Shown: positions 1 through 5,453 of the stretch, in pieces
Position numbering within the stretch: position 1 is the first letter of the stretch
Layout: each line of letters begins with the position of its first letter
From: Chitinophagaceae bacterium
GTDB lineage: Bacteria; Bacteroidota; Bacteroidia; Chitinophagales; Chitinophagaceae
DNA length: 5,573 nt
NCBI GenBank assembly: GCA_003455235.1
Contig: DMRT01000079.1
Location: 1-5,573, forward strand
Reading direction: 5' to 3'
Notes under the pieces: generated by a model
Told to the model about the DNA's origin: nothing
Database searches by the model: none
The model's input: only the letters and a program-made list of their open reading frames with translations
Position numbers and translations under genes: made by a program

Positions 1-455
1 CCTCCGAATACCGGGATTATTTCATCCTGCTTCACTTTCCCGTTATTGGAATAACGGTATTGATGAAAGCCAACGCCGGCGGAAAGACCTGCATAGGTAT
101 CCAGGTTGCGTACATTCCAGCCATGATGCCAGGCCGAGCGGCCGGCCACCACCACGGTGCTTGTTTTGTAATCATTGTAATAGCCTCCGTTGGAAAATGA
201 AGTGCCGGCTTCCACGCCCAGGCTGATCACACCCGGACCGGCCTGCCAGAGACCAAACTCAAGCGAGCCCTTGGTGCCCAGGGCCGAATTGTAATAATCA
301 CTTTTGTATTCCGTGCCGGCGCCCACACCGGCATTGAACGTAATACTTCCTTTTTCAAAGGTGGAACCATCGCCCCGCTTTTGCGCAGATGCTGCTGAAG
401 TGAATAAAACTCCAAGGGCCAATAAAATTGCTGGGATTGTGTTTTGTTTTTTCAT
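1..455 (-). CDS. Putative outer-membrane beta-barrel protein, N-terminal part (3' end beyond the window)
   Basis: The reverse strand is open from an ATG at 455 down to the left edge, giving 151 codons without a stop, so the gene is truncated by the window. The protein begins MKKQNTIPAILLALG, a classic Sec signal peptide with a hydrophobic core at about residues 7-19 and a likely signal peptidase I site after AASA (residue 24), followed by QK. There is no lipobox cysteine. The mature part is rich in Gly, Tyr, Ser, Asn and aromatic residues in alternating patterns separated by short polar turns (for example residues 37-47 and 65-82), as expected for transmembrane beta-strands. I infer an outer-membrane barrel or porin-like protein; the family and substrate cannot be named. 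It lies 110 nt downstream of the lipoprotein gene at 566-1129 on the same strand. A G-rich run (AGGGGGG) lies close before the ATG, unusual here because the other starts lack one. Confidence 0.75.
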   Translation of the reverse strand, partial: MKKQNTIPAILLALGVLFTSAASAQKRGDGSTFEKGSITFNAGVGAGTEYKSDYYNSALGTKGSLEFGLWQAGPGVISLGVEAGTSFSNGGYYNDYKTSTVVVAGRSAWHHGWNVRNLDTYAGLSAGVGFHQYRYSNNGKVKQDEIIPVFG

Positions 456-468
456 GCACCCCCCTGAA

Positions 469-480
469 CAAATATTATAC
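469..480 (-). promoter_or_regulatory. Candidate promoter -7 region for the outer-membrane protein gene
   Basis: Read on the minus strand this is GTATAATATTTG, 13 nt before the ATG at 455. It resembles the Bacteroidota -7 element TAnnTTTG but has three rather than two bases between TA and TTTG. It also contains TATAAT. No good TTTG is seen at the expected -33 spacing. A strongly A/T-rich block at 511-534 lies farther upstream and could act as an UP-like element. This is a weak, inferred call. Confidence 0.2.
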
Positions 481-565
481 CAACGGGAAAATGCCCGAAC
501 AGGGGTTCAGTTAATAATTTTTAAAAAATAATTACCGCTGATCCGTTGCTCTGATAAGGGGTCCG

Positions 566-1129
566 TCAGGGCGTATTACCAAACCGCAGCTTTACTTCTG
601 TAAGATCATGCATGAACAGGAATTTCAGAAAGTCATTATTGTAGCGGGCACTGTTTGTTTTTGCATTGAGGTGATAGGTTACCCGGTAAAGGGTCATGTT
701 TGTGTCTGCGATGTTAATGAGTTCTGACAGTTCTGCTGCCGCTTTATTGCTTTTGAGGGAATCGTCCCGGTAGCGGTTCATATCAACCGGTGTATTGGAT
801 TGGTGCAGCCGTTGTGTGAGTTTCCGGTATTCTTCCCGTGATTTTTCCAGTTGCCCTTTCCGATACAGGTAATACTCTTTTAATGAAGCGGTTTTGTAAT
901 CCAGGTTTTCCACCAGCAGGTATTCCAGGGTAAAGCCGCCGGCTTTCAAATCTGCCACCGCCATTTTTTCGATGGCCTGTTTCAGTTTTATTTTTACCGT
1001 ATCGGTTTCAGGTTTTGCCGTTTCTGCCGGAGCCGGAACTTCACCGGTTTTCTTTTCCTTGTTTGCCGAACAGGAATAAATCAGCAGGGAAATGAGAAAC
1101 AGGCAGCAACCCCGTAAGATATTCTTCAT
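566..1129 (-). CDS. Uncharacterised lipoprotein (187 aa)
   Basis: I do not recognise a named family. The protein starts MKNILRGCCLFLISLLIYSC, a type II signal peptide with a basic N-terminus, a hydrophobic core at about residues 8-18 and lipobox IYSC, so Cys20 would be lipidated. The residues after Cys20 (SANKEKK) lack the acidic run linked to surface display in some Bacteroidota, so a periplasm-facing lipoprotein is more likely. A Pro/Glu/Thr/Lys-rich linker covers about residues 24-45. A charged, mostly helical stretch spans about 80-140 (many Glu, Lys, Arg and Leu), followed by a segment YRVTYHLNAKTN (148-159) that looks like a beta-strand and turn. The start is fixed by the signal peptide. 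It is divergent from the arginase-family gene (74-nt gap) and on the same strand as the partial barrel gene downstream. Confidence 0.85.
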   Translation of the reverse strand: MKNILRGCCLFLISLLIYSCSANKEKKTGEVPAPAETAKPETDTVKIKLKQAIEKMAVADLKAGGFTLEYLLVENLDYKTASLKEYYLYRKGQLEKSREEYRKLTQRLHQSNTPVDMNRYRDDSLKSNKAAAELSELINIADTNMTLYRVTYHLNAKTNSARYNNDFLKFLFMHDLTEVKLRFGNTP

Positions 1130-1203
1130 GCTGCTAAGTTATGTAATTTGCGGGCTGATGAACGGGGTGGAGGCGGAACAGGGAATTTCATTATCTTCCC
1201 GAT
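1130..1203. other. Divergent intergenic region
   Basis: This 74-nt gap separates the start codons of the lipoprotein gene (minus) and the arginase-family gene (plus), so promoters for both should lie here. Reading both strands I find only near matches to the Bacteroidota -7 element TAnnTTTG: TAACTTAG on the minus strand close to the lipoprotein start, and TAATTTG on the plus strand with one base too few. No clear -33 partner, dyad or riboswitch-like structure is visible. Confidence 0.4.
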
Positions 1204-2253
1204 ATGAAACATTTCAGTTTTTACAGCAAGGAAGATATTCTGTCGTTGACAAAAGTGCGCCGCTTTGAAACAAAGATTGGGGAACGGCTGCAATACCTCA
1301 GGTCCGGTGAAGAATGGCCCGAAGTAATCCAGCAGTCAGCCGCAAAATATGTGATCCTCGGTATCCCGGAAGATTTTGGCGTACGAGCCAACTACGGCAT
1401 CGGTGGAACAGATACCGCCTGGCTTTCCTTCCTGTCGGCTTTCCTGAATGTACAGAGTAATGATTTTTTTACCGGCGAACAGATCCTGCTGCTTGGCCAT
1501 TTTGACTTCGGTGACCTCAAATTCCTGATTGAGAACAATGCCTACAACGCCGATGAAAAAGTAAATGCATACCGCCATGCCATCAACATCATTGATGAAG
1601 AAGTGGAGAACATCATTAAAGTAATCGCTTCTGCCAAAAAGATACCGGTTGTGATCGGCGGCGGGCACAACAATGCCTATCCCATCATCAAAGGTGTGGC
1701 GAAAGGGCTGCATAAGGCGGAGATCATCCCGCTTGCGCAGATCAATTGTATTAATTTAGATGCACATACCGATTACAACGTAGCCGAAGGCCGGCACAGC
1801 GGCAATGGATTCCGGTATGCGGAAGAAGATGGATATCTTGGCAAATACTGCATGATCGGTCTGCACGAAAATTACATCACACAGAATGTACTGATGGATA
1901 TTCACAACAATCCTTTTATGGATTACATCAGTTACGAAGACATTTTCATTCATGAACGTAAAAATTTCATCCAGGCGGTGGCACATGCCACGGGCTTTAC
2001 CGAAGACAGTTATACCGGTATTGAACTGGACCTGGATTGTGTGGAATATACCCTCAGCAGCGCCTCCACACCCAGCGGTATCACCGCTTTGCATGCACGC
2101 AAGTTTGTAACCTTTGCAGCACAGGATGCAAAAGTGGCCTACCTGCATATTGCCGAAGGCGCCACCCAGCTGGCAGACGGAAGAAAAAGCGAATCCACCG
2201 GTAAACTGATCAGTTACCTGGTGAGCGATTTTATTAAGGAATCATCCCAGTAA
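1204..2253 (+). CDS. Formimidoylglutamase-like enzyme of the arginase/agmatinase family
   Basis: This is a binuclear manganese ureohydrolase. All six expected metal ligands are visible: His155 in GGGH (152-155), Asp186, His188 and Asp190 in NLDAHTD (184-190), and Asp276 and Asp278 in ELDLD (274-278). Glu318 in HIAEGATQ (316-322) matches the conserved glutamate near the C-terminus. The stretch EGRHSGNGF (195-203) after the second motif fits the formimidoylglutamase (HutG-like) branch seen in Bacteroidota better than true arginase. Such enzymes hydrolyse N-formimino-L-glutamate to glutamate and formamide in histidine breakdown, but the substrate here is inferred. The third signature is atypical: the DP that usually follows DxDxx is replaced by EY, and STPSGIT (288-294) stands where the TP/TG segment is expected. 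Length (349 aa) is slightly above the usual 300-330. It is probably cytoplasmic, as no signal peptide is seen. The membrane-protein gene follows after 5 nt, so the two are likely co-transcribed; no other hut gene is present. Confidence 0.88.
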   Translation: MKHFSFYSKEDILSLTKVRRFETKIGERLQYLRSGEEWPEVIQQSAAKYVILGIPEDFGVRANYGIGGTDTAWLSFLSAFLNVQSNDFFTGEQILLLGHFDFGDLKFLIENNAYNADEKVNAYRHAINIIDEEVENIIKVIASAKKIPVVIGGGHNNAYPIIKGVAKGLHKAEIIPLAQINCINLDAHTDYNVAEGRHSGNGFRYAEEDGYLGKYCMIGLHENYITQNVLMDIHNNPFMDYISYEDIFIHERKNFIQAVAHATGFTEDSYTGIELDLDCVEYTLSSASTPSGITALHARKFVTFAAQDAKVAYLHIAEGATQLADGRKSESTGKLISYLVSDFIKESSQ

Positions 2254-2258
2254 AGCCA

Positions 2259-2900
2259 ATGAAAGAAAAGACAGTTAAAATTCCGGCGGCCTGGCTTGCA
2301 ATGCTGAGTGTACTCGGGTGGTTTGCTCTTATTTCCCAGCTTTACCTGATTATTCAGAACAGGCTGGTTCCTGTTCCGGAAACCATCATCCGGTACTTCA
2401 GTTTCTTTACCATCCTTACCAACCTGCTGGTGGCTGTTTGCGTAAGTTTTTTATGGATTAAACCCGCTTCAAAACCAGGTCATTTTTTTGCCAGGCAAAC
2501 AACGCTTACCGCCATCACCGTTTATATTGTTATCGTGGGGGTGGTGTACAATGCCATTCTTCGCTTTTTATGGAACCCGCAAGGCCTGCAATACATTACA
2601 GATGAACTGCTGCATACGGTCATTCCGCTATTATTTCTTTTATGCTGGATATTATTTGTTTCCAAAAATGAATTGGAATACCGGCATGCATTTGTGTGGC
2701 TCCTTTATCCACTGGTATACCTGGTATGGACGTTCATACACGGAGCCATCACGGCCTACTATCCCTATCCCTTTGTAAATGTTACGGAACTGGGTTACCG
2801 GCGGGTGCTGATCAACTGCGGGGGATTGTTTATTGCCTTTCTTGGGCTTTCCTTATTCCTGGTTGCAGCAGGGAAATATATCAGTAAGAAAAAAGCCTGA
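2259..2900 (+). CDS. Pr6Pr family integral membrane protein
   Basis: A 213-aa hydrophobic protein with six predicted transmembrane helices at about residues 12-33, 46-67, 84-104, 119-135, 145-162 and 183-205, and a basic C-terminal tail (KKK) suggesting a cytoplasmic end. The pattern matches the Pr6Pr membrane family as I know it: RYFSFFTILTNLLVAV (45-60), VVYNAILR (95-102), ELLHTVIPLLFLLCWILF (116-133), YPLVYLVWTFIHG (150-162) and YYPYPFVNV (167-175). The conserved His119, Pro123 and Trp130 are all present. The biochemical function of the family is not established, to my knowledge. The gene follows the arginase-family gene by 5 nt on the same strand, implying co-transcription, though no functional link is obvious. 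It ends 2 nt from the stop codon of the opposing rhodanese-thioredoxin gene, so any terminator must lie inside that gene. Confidence 0.82.
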   Translation: MKEKTVKIPAAWLAMLSVLGWFALISQLYLIIQNRLVPVPETIIRYFSFFTILTNLLVAVCVSFLWIKPASKPGHFFARQTTLTAITVYIVIVGVVYNAILRFLWNPQGLQYITDELLHTVIPLLFLLCWILFVSKNELEYRHAFVWLLYPLVYLVWTFIHGAITAYYPYPFVNVTELGYRRVLINCGGLFIAFLGLSLFLVAAGKYISKKKA

Positions 2901-2902
2901 CC

Positions 2903-3604
2903 TTATTTCAACTGTTCCGCCAGTTCCTTCTCATCAGCCATTCCATCGCGGCGCCATACCTGTTTACCGTTCTTGAACACAATAAAAACGGGCAGGGCAG
3001 TTACTTTAAACTGCTGCAATATGTTTTGGTCGCGGCCGCCATCCACTTTTACCAATGTATACTTGCCGGGATTGTTTGTTTCCAGGCTTTTTAAAACAGG
3101 TTCCATTTTCAGGCAGGGCGGACACCAGGAAGCACCAAAATCAACGAGCACAGTGGGTGAGCTGTTAATGGCTTTATACAGGTCATCGAGGGTCATTTGT
3201 ACCGCAGGGCTGTTTCCTTCCAGCGGTTTGCCGGCGGCTCTCCAGGCATTGGTGCCTCCTCGCAGTTCGTATACATTTTCGTAACCCATCTTTCTGAGTT
3301 TGGCGGCGGCGGCGGCGCTGCGGCCACCCGACAAACAATACACGTAAAGGGGTTTGGCTTTGTCGATGAATGATACCCTCCTTTGAAATTCTTCGGCGTT
3401 GGTCCAATCGGCCAGCAATGCATTTTTAATATGACCCGAGAAGAATTCATCCGGGGTACGTACATCCAGCAATTGTGCATTTGGATTGCTGTTTACCTGC
3501 TTTTCAAATTCATCGGCGGTGAGACTTGTCTTGGGTTGTGCCAGGCACGACATCAACAGGATGGAGAGCAAGGCGGTTTTCACAAGACGAAATACATAGT
3601 TCAT
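2903..3604 (-). CDS. Rhodanese-thioredoxin fusion lipoprotein
   Basis: A 233-aa exported two-domain protein. The N-terminus (MNYVFRLVKTALLSILLMSC) is a lipoprotein signal with lipobox LMSC and lipidated Cys20. Residues 28-128 form a single rhodanese domain: LLDVRTPDEF then GHI (45-59), active-site loop CLSGGRS (90-96) with Cys90 as the persulfide-forming cysteine, and LRGGTNAWRAAGKPL (114-128). Residues 135-233 form a thioredoxin domain with WCPPC (160-164) and the cis-proline in ALPVF (Pro205). The expected role is periplasmic sulfurtransfer or thiol-disulfide exchange, with the thioredoxin site possibly reducing the rhodanese persulfide; that coupling is inference. Five consecutive GCC codons (Ala97-Ala101) follow the rhodanese loop. 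The start is secure: the signal peptide begins there and the next in-frame upstream ATG (3646) is followed by a stop after two codons. It is the last gene of a likely three-gene minus-strand unit. Confidence 0.92.
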   Translation of the reverse strand: MNYVFRLVKTALLSILLMSCLAQPKTSLTADEFEKQVNSNPNAQLLDVRTPDEFFSGHIKNALLADWTNAEEFQRRVSFIDKAKPLYVYCLSGGRSAAAAAKLRKMGYENVYELRGGTNAWRAAGKPLEGNSPAVQMTLDDLYKAINSSPTVLVDFGASWCPPCLKMEPVLKSLETNNPGKYTLVKVDGGRDQNILQQFKVTALPVFIVFKNGKQVWRRDGMADEKELAEQLK

Positions 3605-3675
3605 GGTTTGTGGTTATTGGTTCTCAGTTAATAGTTAAAGGTTCATGATGTTCGGCATCCGGCATGCAGCATTCT
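3599..3675. repeat. Phased degenerate 7-nt tandem repeat in front of the rhodanese-thioredoxin gene
   Basis: On the plus strand seven consecutive heptamers from 3599 to 3647 all begin with GTT. The first and last are identical (GTTCATG); those between include GTTTGTG, GTTATTG and GTTAATA. After a transition unit (3648-3654) three more heptamers follow in the same phase with GCAT at their start (GCATCCG, GCATGCA, GCATTCT; 3655-3675). On the coding (minus) strand the units read NNNNAAC, and the last one, CATGAAC, contains the ATG start and Asn2 codon of the downstream gene. The array fills almost the whole 74-nt gap between the SDR-like and rhodanese genes. It resembles the heptameric short tandem repeats known from other bacteria in form; any relation is inference. 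Confidence 0.7.
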
Positions 3676-3678
3676 TTT

Positions 3679-4464
3679 TCACAAACACCCCAGTCTTCCT
3701 CCGTCCACCGGTAAATTAATTCCATTGATGTAGGCAGCGGCAGGGGAGCACAGAAAAGCAACAGCGGCGCCAAATTCTTCCGGTTGCCCGATTCTTCCCG
3801 CCGGTATCTCTGACACCAGGTCCTTCATTACTTCTTCTTCTGTTTTTCCCGTAGCTTTTGCTTTGGAAGCTATCACATAATCGGCACGTACTGTTTTGGT
3901 GAAACCGGGCAGCACATTATTCACCGTTATTCCAAAGGGTCCCAGTTCGGTTGCCAGTGTTTTTGCCCAGTTGGCAACAGCCGCCCGGATAGTATTGCTT
4001 ACTCCCAGTCCGGCGATAGGGCTTTTCACTGAAGTGGAAATGATATTGATGATCCTGCCAAAACCGGCGGCCTTCATTCCTGGCACCACGGCCTGGGTAA
4101 GGTGCTGGTTGTTGACCAGGTGATTGCTGAATGCCGATAAAAATTCCGCTGCTTTTGCATGCAGGGCCGTACCACCTGCCGGTCCGCCGGTATTGTTTAC
4201 CAGAATATGCACGGTATTGCTTTTCACAAAATCATCGATGGTCGTTTTAACTGCCACGGTATCGCCGAAATCGGCCACCAGGTACCGGTGTTTTTGTCCT
4301 TTCGTTGTATCCAGCCTGGTTACCGTTTCTTTCAGCTTCTCTTCGTTGCGTGCAACCAACACCACGGAACAACCAAGCTGCGCCAGTTCCACTGCGCTGG
4401 CATATCCAAGGCCCTGCGTGCTTCCGCACACCACGGCCGTTTTCCCGGTAAGATCAAGATTCAT
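3679..4464 (-). CDS. SDR-family oxidoreductase-like protein (FabG-like) lacking the YxxxK pair
   Basis: A 261-aa protein with the length and fold signatures of classical short-chain dehydrogenases. The cofactor loop is CGSTQGLG (13-20), a variant of TGxxxGxG. Asp65 in ADF matches the adenine-contact position, and NNTGG (90-94) replaces the usual NNAG. Ser143 in NIISTS (140-145) is the catalytic-serine position. The C-terminal PEEFGAAVAFLCS, then INGINLPVDGG (228-256), is typical of FabG-like reductases. However, the expected YxxxK is SNTIR (156-160): Tyr becomes Ser156 and Lys becomes Arg160. This matches a recognised subgroup of beta-ketoacyl-ACP-reductase-like SDRs with imperfect catalytic tetrads. 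Substrate and activity are unknown. No signal peptide is seen, so it is probably cytoplasmic with NAD(P) bound. It lies 48 nt after the lipoprotein gene and 74 nt before the rhodanese-thioredoxin gene, all on one strand. A TAnnTTTG-like TAGCTTTA (4486 to 4479) just upstream could be an internal promoter. Confidence 0.9.
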   Translation of the reverse strand: MNLDLTGKTAVVCGSTQGLGYASAVELAQLGCSVVLVARNEEKLKETVTRLDTTKGQKHRYLVADFGDTVAVKTTIDDFVKSNTVHILVNNTGGPAGGTALHAKAAEFLSAFSNHLVNNQHLTQAVVPGMKAAGFGRIINIISTSVKSPIAGLGVSNTIRAAVANWAKTLATELGPFGITVNNVLPGFTKTVRADYVIASKAKATGKTEEEVMKDLVSEIPAGRIGQPEEFGAAVAFLCSPAAAYINGINLPVDGGRLGCL

Positions 4465-4512
4465 GTAAATGATTTGTATAAAGCTACTATAAAAAGGCTA
4501 ACCGGGATTCTG

Positions 4513-5157
4513 TTACTGTTCTTTCTTCACCTGGTTAACAATCACTTTCTTTTTCAGCATGTCTTTTATCAGCAGCAGACCGTTCTCATGCGCCTGCATG
4601 TTGGCCGATGCCGGGTCGAAGGACTTTGTTCGTGCTGAATACACTAATTTATCCCGGACCACTTCAAACAGGTTGCTTTCCCAGAAGTAATTGGTGGTGG
4701 TAACATAATACCCGGGCGTAAACACTTTGTCATACACCGAAGAATAATACCGTTCCACATTGCCATTGGGTGCAGGGTTATTGATCAGGCTGGGCGGAAC
4801 CCAGGTCTCTTCTTTTTGTTTATCCAGCAATACCATGGTCATTACCGCATCCACGCCGCTGTTGCGGAACTGGTCCACAATCTCTTTCTCGGTTAGTTTT
4901 TTATACGAACGGGACCCAAACACCGCCACCGAGGAAATGGCATGATACCCCTTGGCAGCCAGGTCGTTCACCAGGTGTGTTTCCATTGTTGCCCGCAGGG
5001 TGCTGTCTTTTTCGGTGAGAATGCCCCACACCATAATATTATAGTATGGTCTGGTTACCGCATTATTCGCTTTCCACGAAGAAGTGAGTTTGGTGCTGCT
5101 GCAGGAAAAAAGAAAAACAATTCCTGCAGATGCCAGTAGTAGCTTCCATGTTTTCAT
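4513..5157 (-). CDS. Uncharacterised lipoprotein (214 aa)
   Basis: I cannot name the family with confidence. The start MKTWKLLLASAGIVFLFSC is a lipoprotein signal peptide with lipobox LFSC and lipidated Cys19. The mature protein begins SSTKLTSSWK. Residues 40-81 alternate strand, helix, strand (NIMVWGIL, then a helix through about 53-69, then HAISSVAVF), and VDAVMTMVLLDKQ (102-114) looks like another strand. A Pro/Asn-rich segment (119-134) follows, then a Tyr-rich stretch (137-158). The tail (about 160-205) has FEVVRDKLVYSARTKSFDP then a helix. This order recalls small periplasmic lipoproteins such as the DUF4136 or CsgG-like types, in which a segment describing 'load, tail strand and helix' ends the domain; that similarity is a guess from pattern only. 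No acidic run follows the lipobox, so it probably faces the periplasm. It is the first gene of the likely three-gene minus-strand unit and is divergent from the topoisomerase gene. Confidence 0.85.
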   Translation of the reverse strand: MKTWKLLLASAGIVFLFSCSSTKLTSSWKANNAVTRPYYNIMVWGILTEKDSTLRATMETHLVNDLAAKGYHAISSVAVFGSRSYKKLTEKEIVDQFRNSGVDAVMTMVLLDKQKEETWVPPSLINNPAPNGNVERYYSSVYDKVFTPGYYVTTTNYFWESNLFEVVRDKLVYSARTKSFDPASANMQAHENGLLLIKDMLKKKVIVNQVKKEQ

Positions 5158-5171
5158 GACTTAAATTTTCA

Positions 5172-5179
5172 TAAAGATA
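5172..5179 (-). promoter_or_regulatory. Candidate -7 element for the lipoprotein/SDR/rhodanese unit
   Basis: On the minus strand this reads TATCTTTA, a 7 of 8 match to the Bacteroidota -7 element TAnnTTTG. It ends 14 nt before the ATG at 5157, which would give a leader of roughly ten bases. No clear TTTG is found at the -33 position, where instead the near arm of the 5197-5243 inverted repeat lies. Weak call from pattern alone. Confidence 0.25.
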
Positions 5180-5196
5180 CTGGCTTTGTCATTTTG

Positions 5197-5243
5197 GGCG
5201 TATGACCAGGGGCAGGCCGGATGCAAACATTGGTCATTACGCC
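5197..5243. repeat. Imperfect 12-bp inverted repeat in the divergent intergenic region
   Basis: The arms GGCGTATGACCA (5197-5208) and TGGTCATTACGCC (5231-5243) are reverse complements except for one extra T in the right arm, with a 22-nt loop between them. The repeat sits 40 nt before the lipoprotein start codon (minus) and about 208 nt before the topoisomerase start (plus). It is not followed by a T-run on either strand, so it does not look like a terminator. It could be a protein-binding dyad overlapping the -33 region of the lipoprotein promoter, or a small REP-like hairpin. Function is unknown. Confidence 0.5.
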
Positions 5244-5344
5244 GGAAATGCTTTCAAAAAACCGGGATCAGCAGCTCTTTGTTTTCGCACATTTTAATAC
5301 TGAATGTGGATAATTACAGGCCCGTCTGAATCCCTGCATTCATT

Positions 5345-5352
5345 TATATTCG
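5345..5352 (+). promoter_or_regulatory. Candidate -7 element for the topoisomerase IV subunit B gene
   Basis: TATATTCG matches the Bacteroidota -7 element TAnnTTTG at 7 of 8 positions. A start of transcription just after it would give a leader of about 90 nt that includes both octamer arrays and the 5370-5430 hairpin. The best -33-like sequence (TCTG at 5325-5328) is 16 nt upstream, shorter than the usual spacing of about 20. Weak call. Confidence 0.22.
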
Positions 5353-5369
5353 CAGCCTTGAACTGTGCA

Positions 5370-5430
5370 GGTTTATTAGTTTATTGGTTTATTTGTTTAT
5401 CCGGAACAGCACCCTGATTACTAATAAACC
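5370..5430. repeat. Perfect 11-bp inverted repeat (hairpin) in the topoisomerase leader
   Basis: GGTTTATTAGT (5370-5380) and ACTAATAAACC (5420-5430) are exact reverse complements around a 39-nt loop. The arms come from the two opposed octamer blocks. A second possible pairing joins TTTATTGG (5380-5387) with CCAATAAA (5445-5452), which covers the first base of the ATG. The two pairings cross, so they would be alternatives or form a pseudoknot. Stems are A/T-rich and there is no T-run after them, so a terminator is unlikely. Confidence 0.6.
5371..5402. repeat. Four-unit 8-nt tandem repeat (left block)
   Basis: Four consecutive octamers share GTTTAT at their start: GTTTATTA, GTTTATTG, GTTTATTT and GTTTATCC, at 5371, 5379, 5387 and 5395. 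On the minus strand they read NNATAAAC. The block lies in the leader region of the topoisomerase gene and is inverted relative to the block at 5422-5453, from which it is separated by 19 nt of unrelated sequence (5403-5421). Confidence 0.75.
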
Positions 5431-5453
5431 GGTAAGCCGGTAAGCCAATAAAT
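5422..5453. repeat. Four-unit 8-nt tandem repeat (right block), ending on the topoisomerase start codon
   Basis: Octamers TAATAAAC, CGGTAAGC, CGGTAAGC and CAATAAAT follow each other in phase from 5422. The two middle units are identical, and all share the pattern NNRTAARY. This is the same family as the left block read on the opposite strand: TAATAAAC is present in both, and CAATAAAC in the left block pairs with CAATAAAT here. The last unit supplies the A and T of the ATG at 5452-5454, and the in-frame stop TAA at 5449-5451 is also within it. Confidence 0.7.

Noticed and set aside
484..508. Short inverted repeats CGGG/CCCG (484-497) and GAAC/GTTC (497-508)
   Set aside because: Stems of 4 bp are expected by chance and no T-run follows.
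304..531. Plus-strand open frame of 75 codons over the left-edge gene start
   Set aside because: It is antisense to the signal peptide and start of the partial outer-membrane gene, whose translation is much more protein-like.
511..534. A/T-rich near-palindrome as a terminator for the 566-1129 gene
   Set aside because: The stem has no G or C and several mismatches. An A/T-rich upstream promoter region is as likely, so no terminator is called.
1336..2148. Two open frames on the minus strand (1336-1713 and 1756-2148) opposite the arginase-family gene
   Set aside because: They lie wholly within a gene with intact family motifs, have Cys/Phe/Ile-rich compositions typical of antisense translation, and show no recognisable domain.
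2910..2925. Hairpin AACTG/CAGTT as a terminator for the convergent genes
   Set aside because: The stem is only 5 bp with a 6-nt loop, lies inside the rhodanese-thioredoxin coding sequence, and has no T-run on either strand.
3599..3675. CRISPR array
   Set aside because: Repeat units of 7 nt without spacers, and no cas genes nearby, do not fit CRISPR architecture.
4124..4638. Plus-strand open frames (4124-4468 and 4159-4638) across the SDR-like and lipoprotein genes
   Set aside because: They are antisense to clear protein-coding genes, and one runs through two genes and their gap. The products have no family features.
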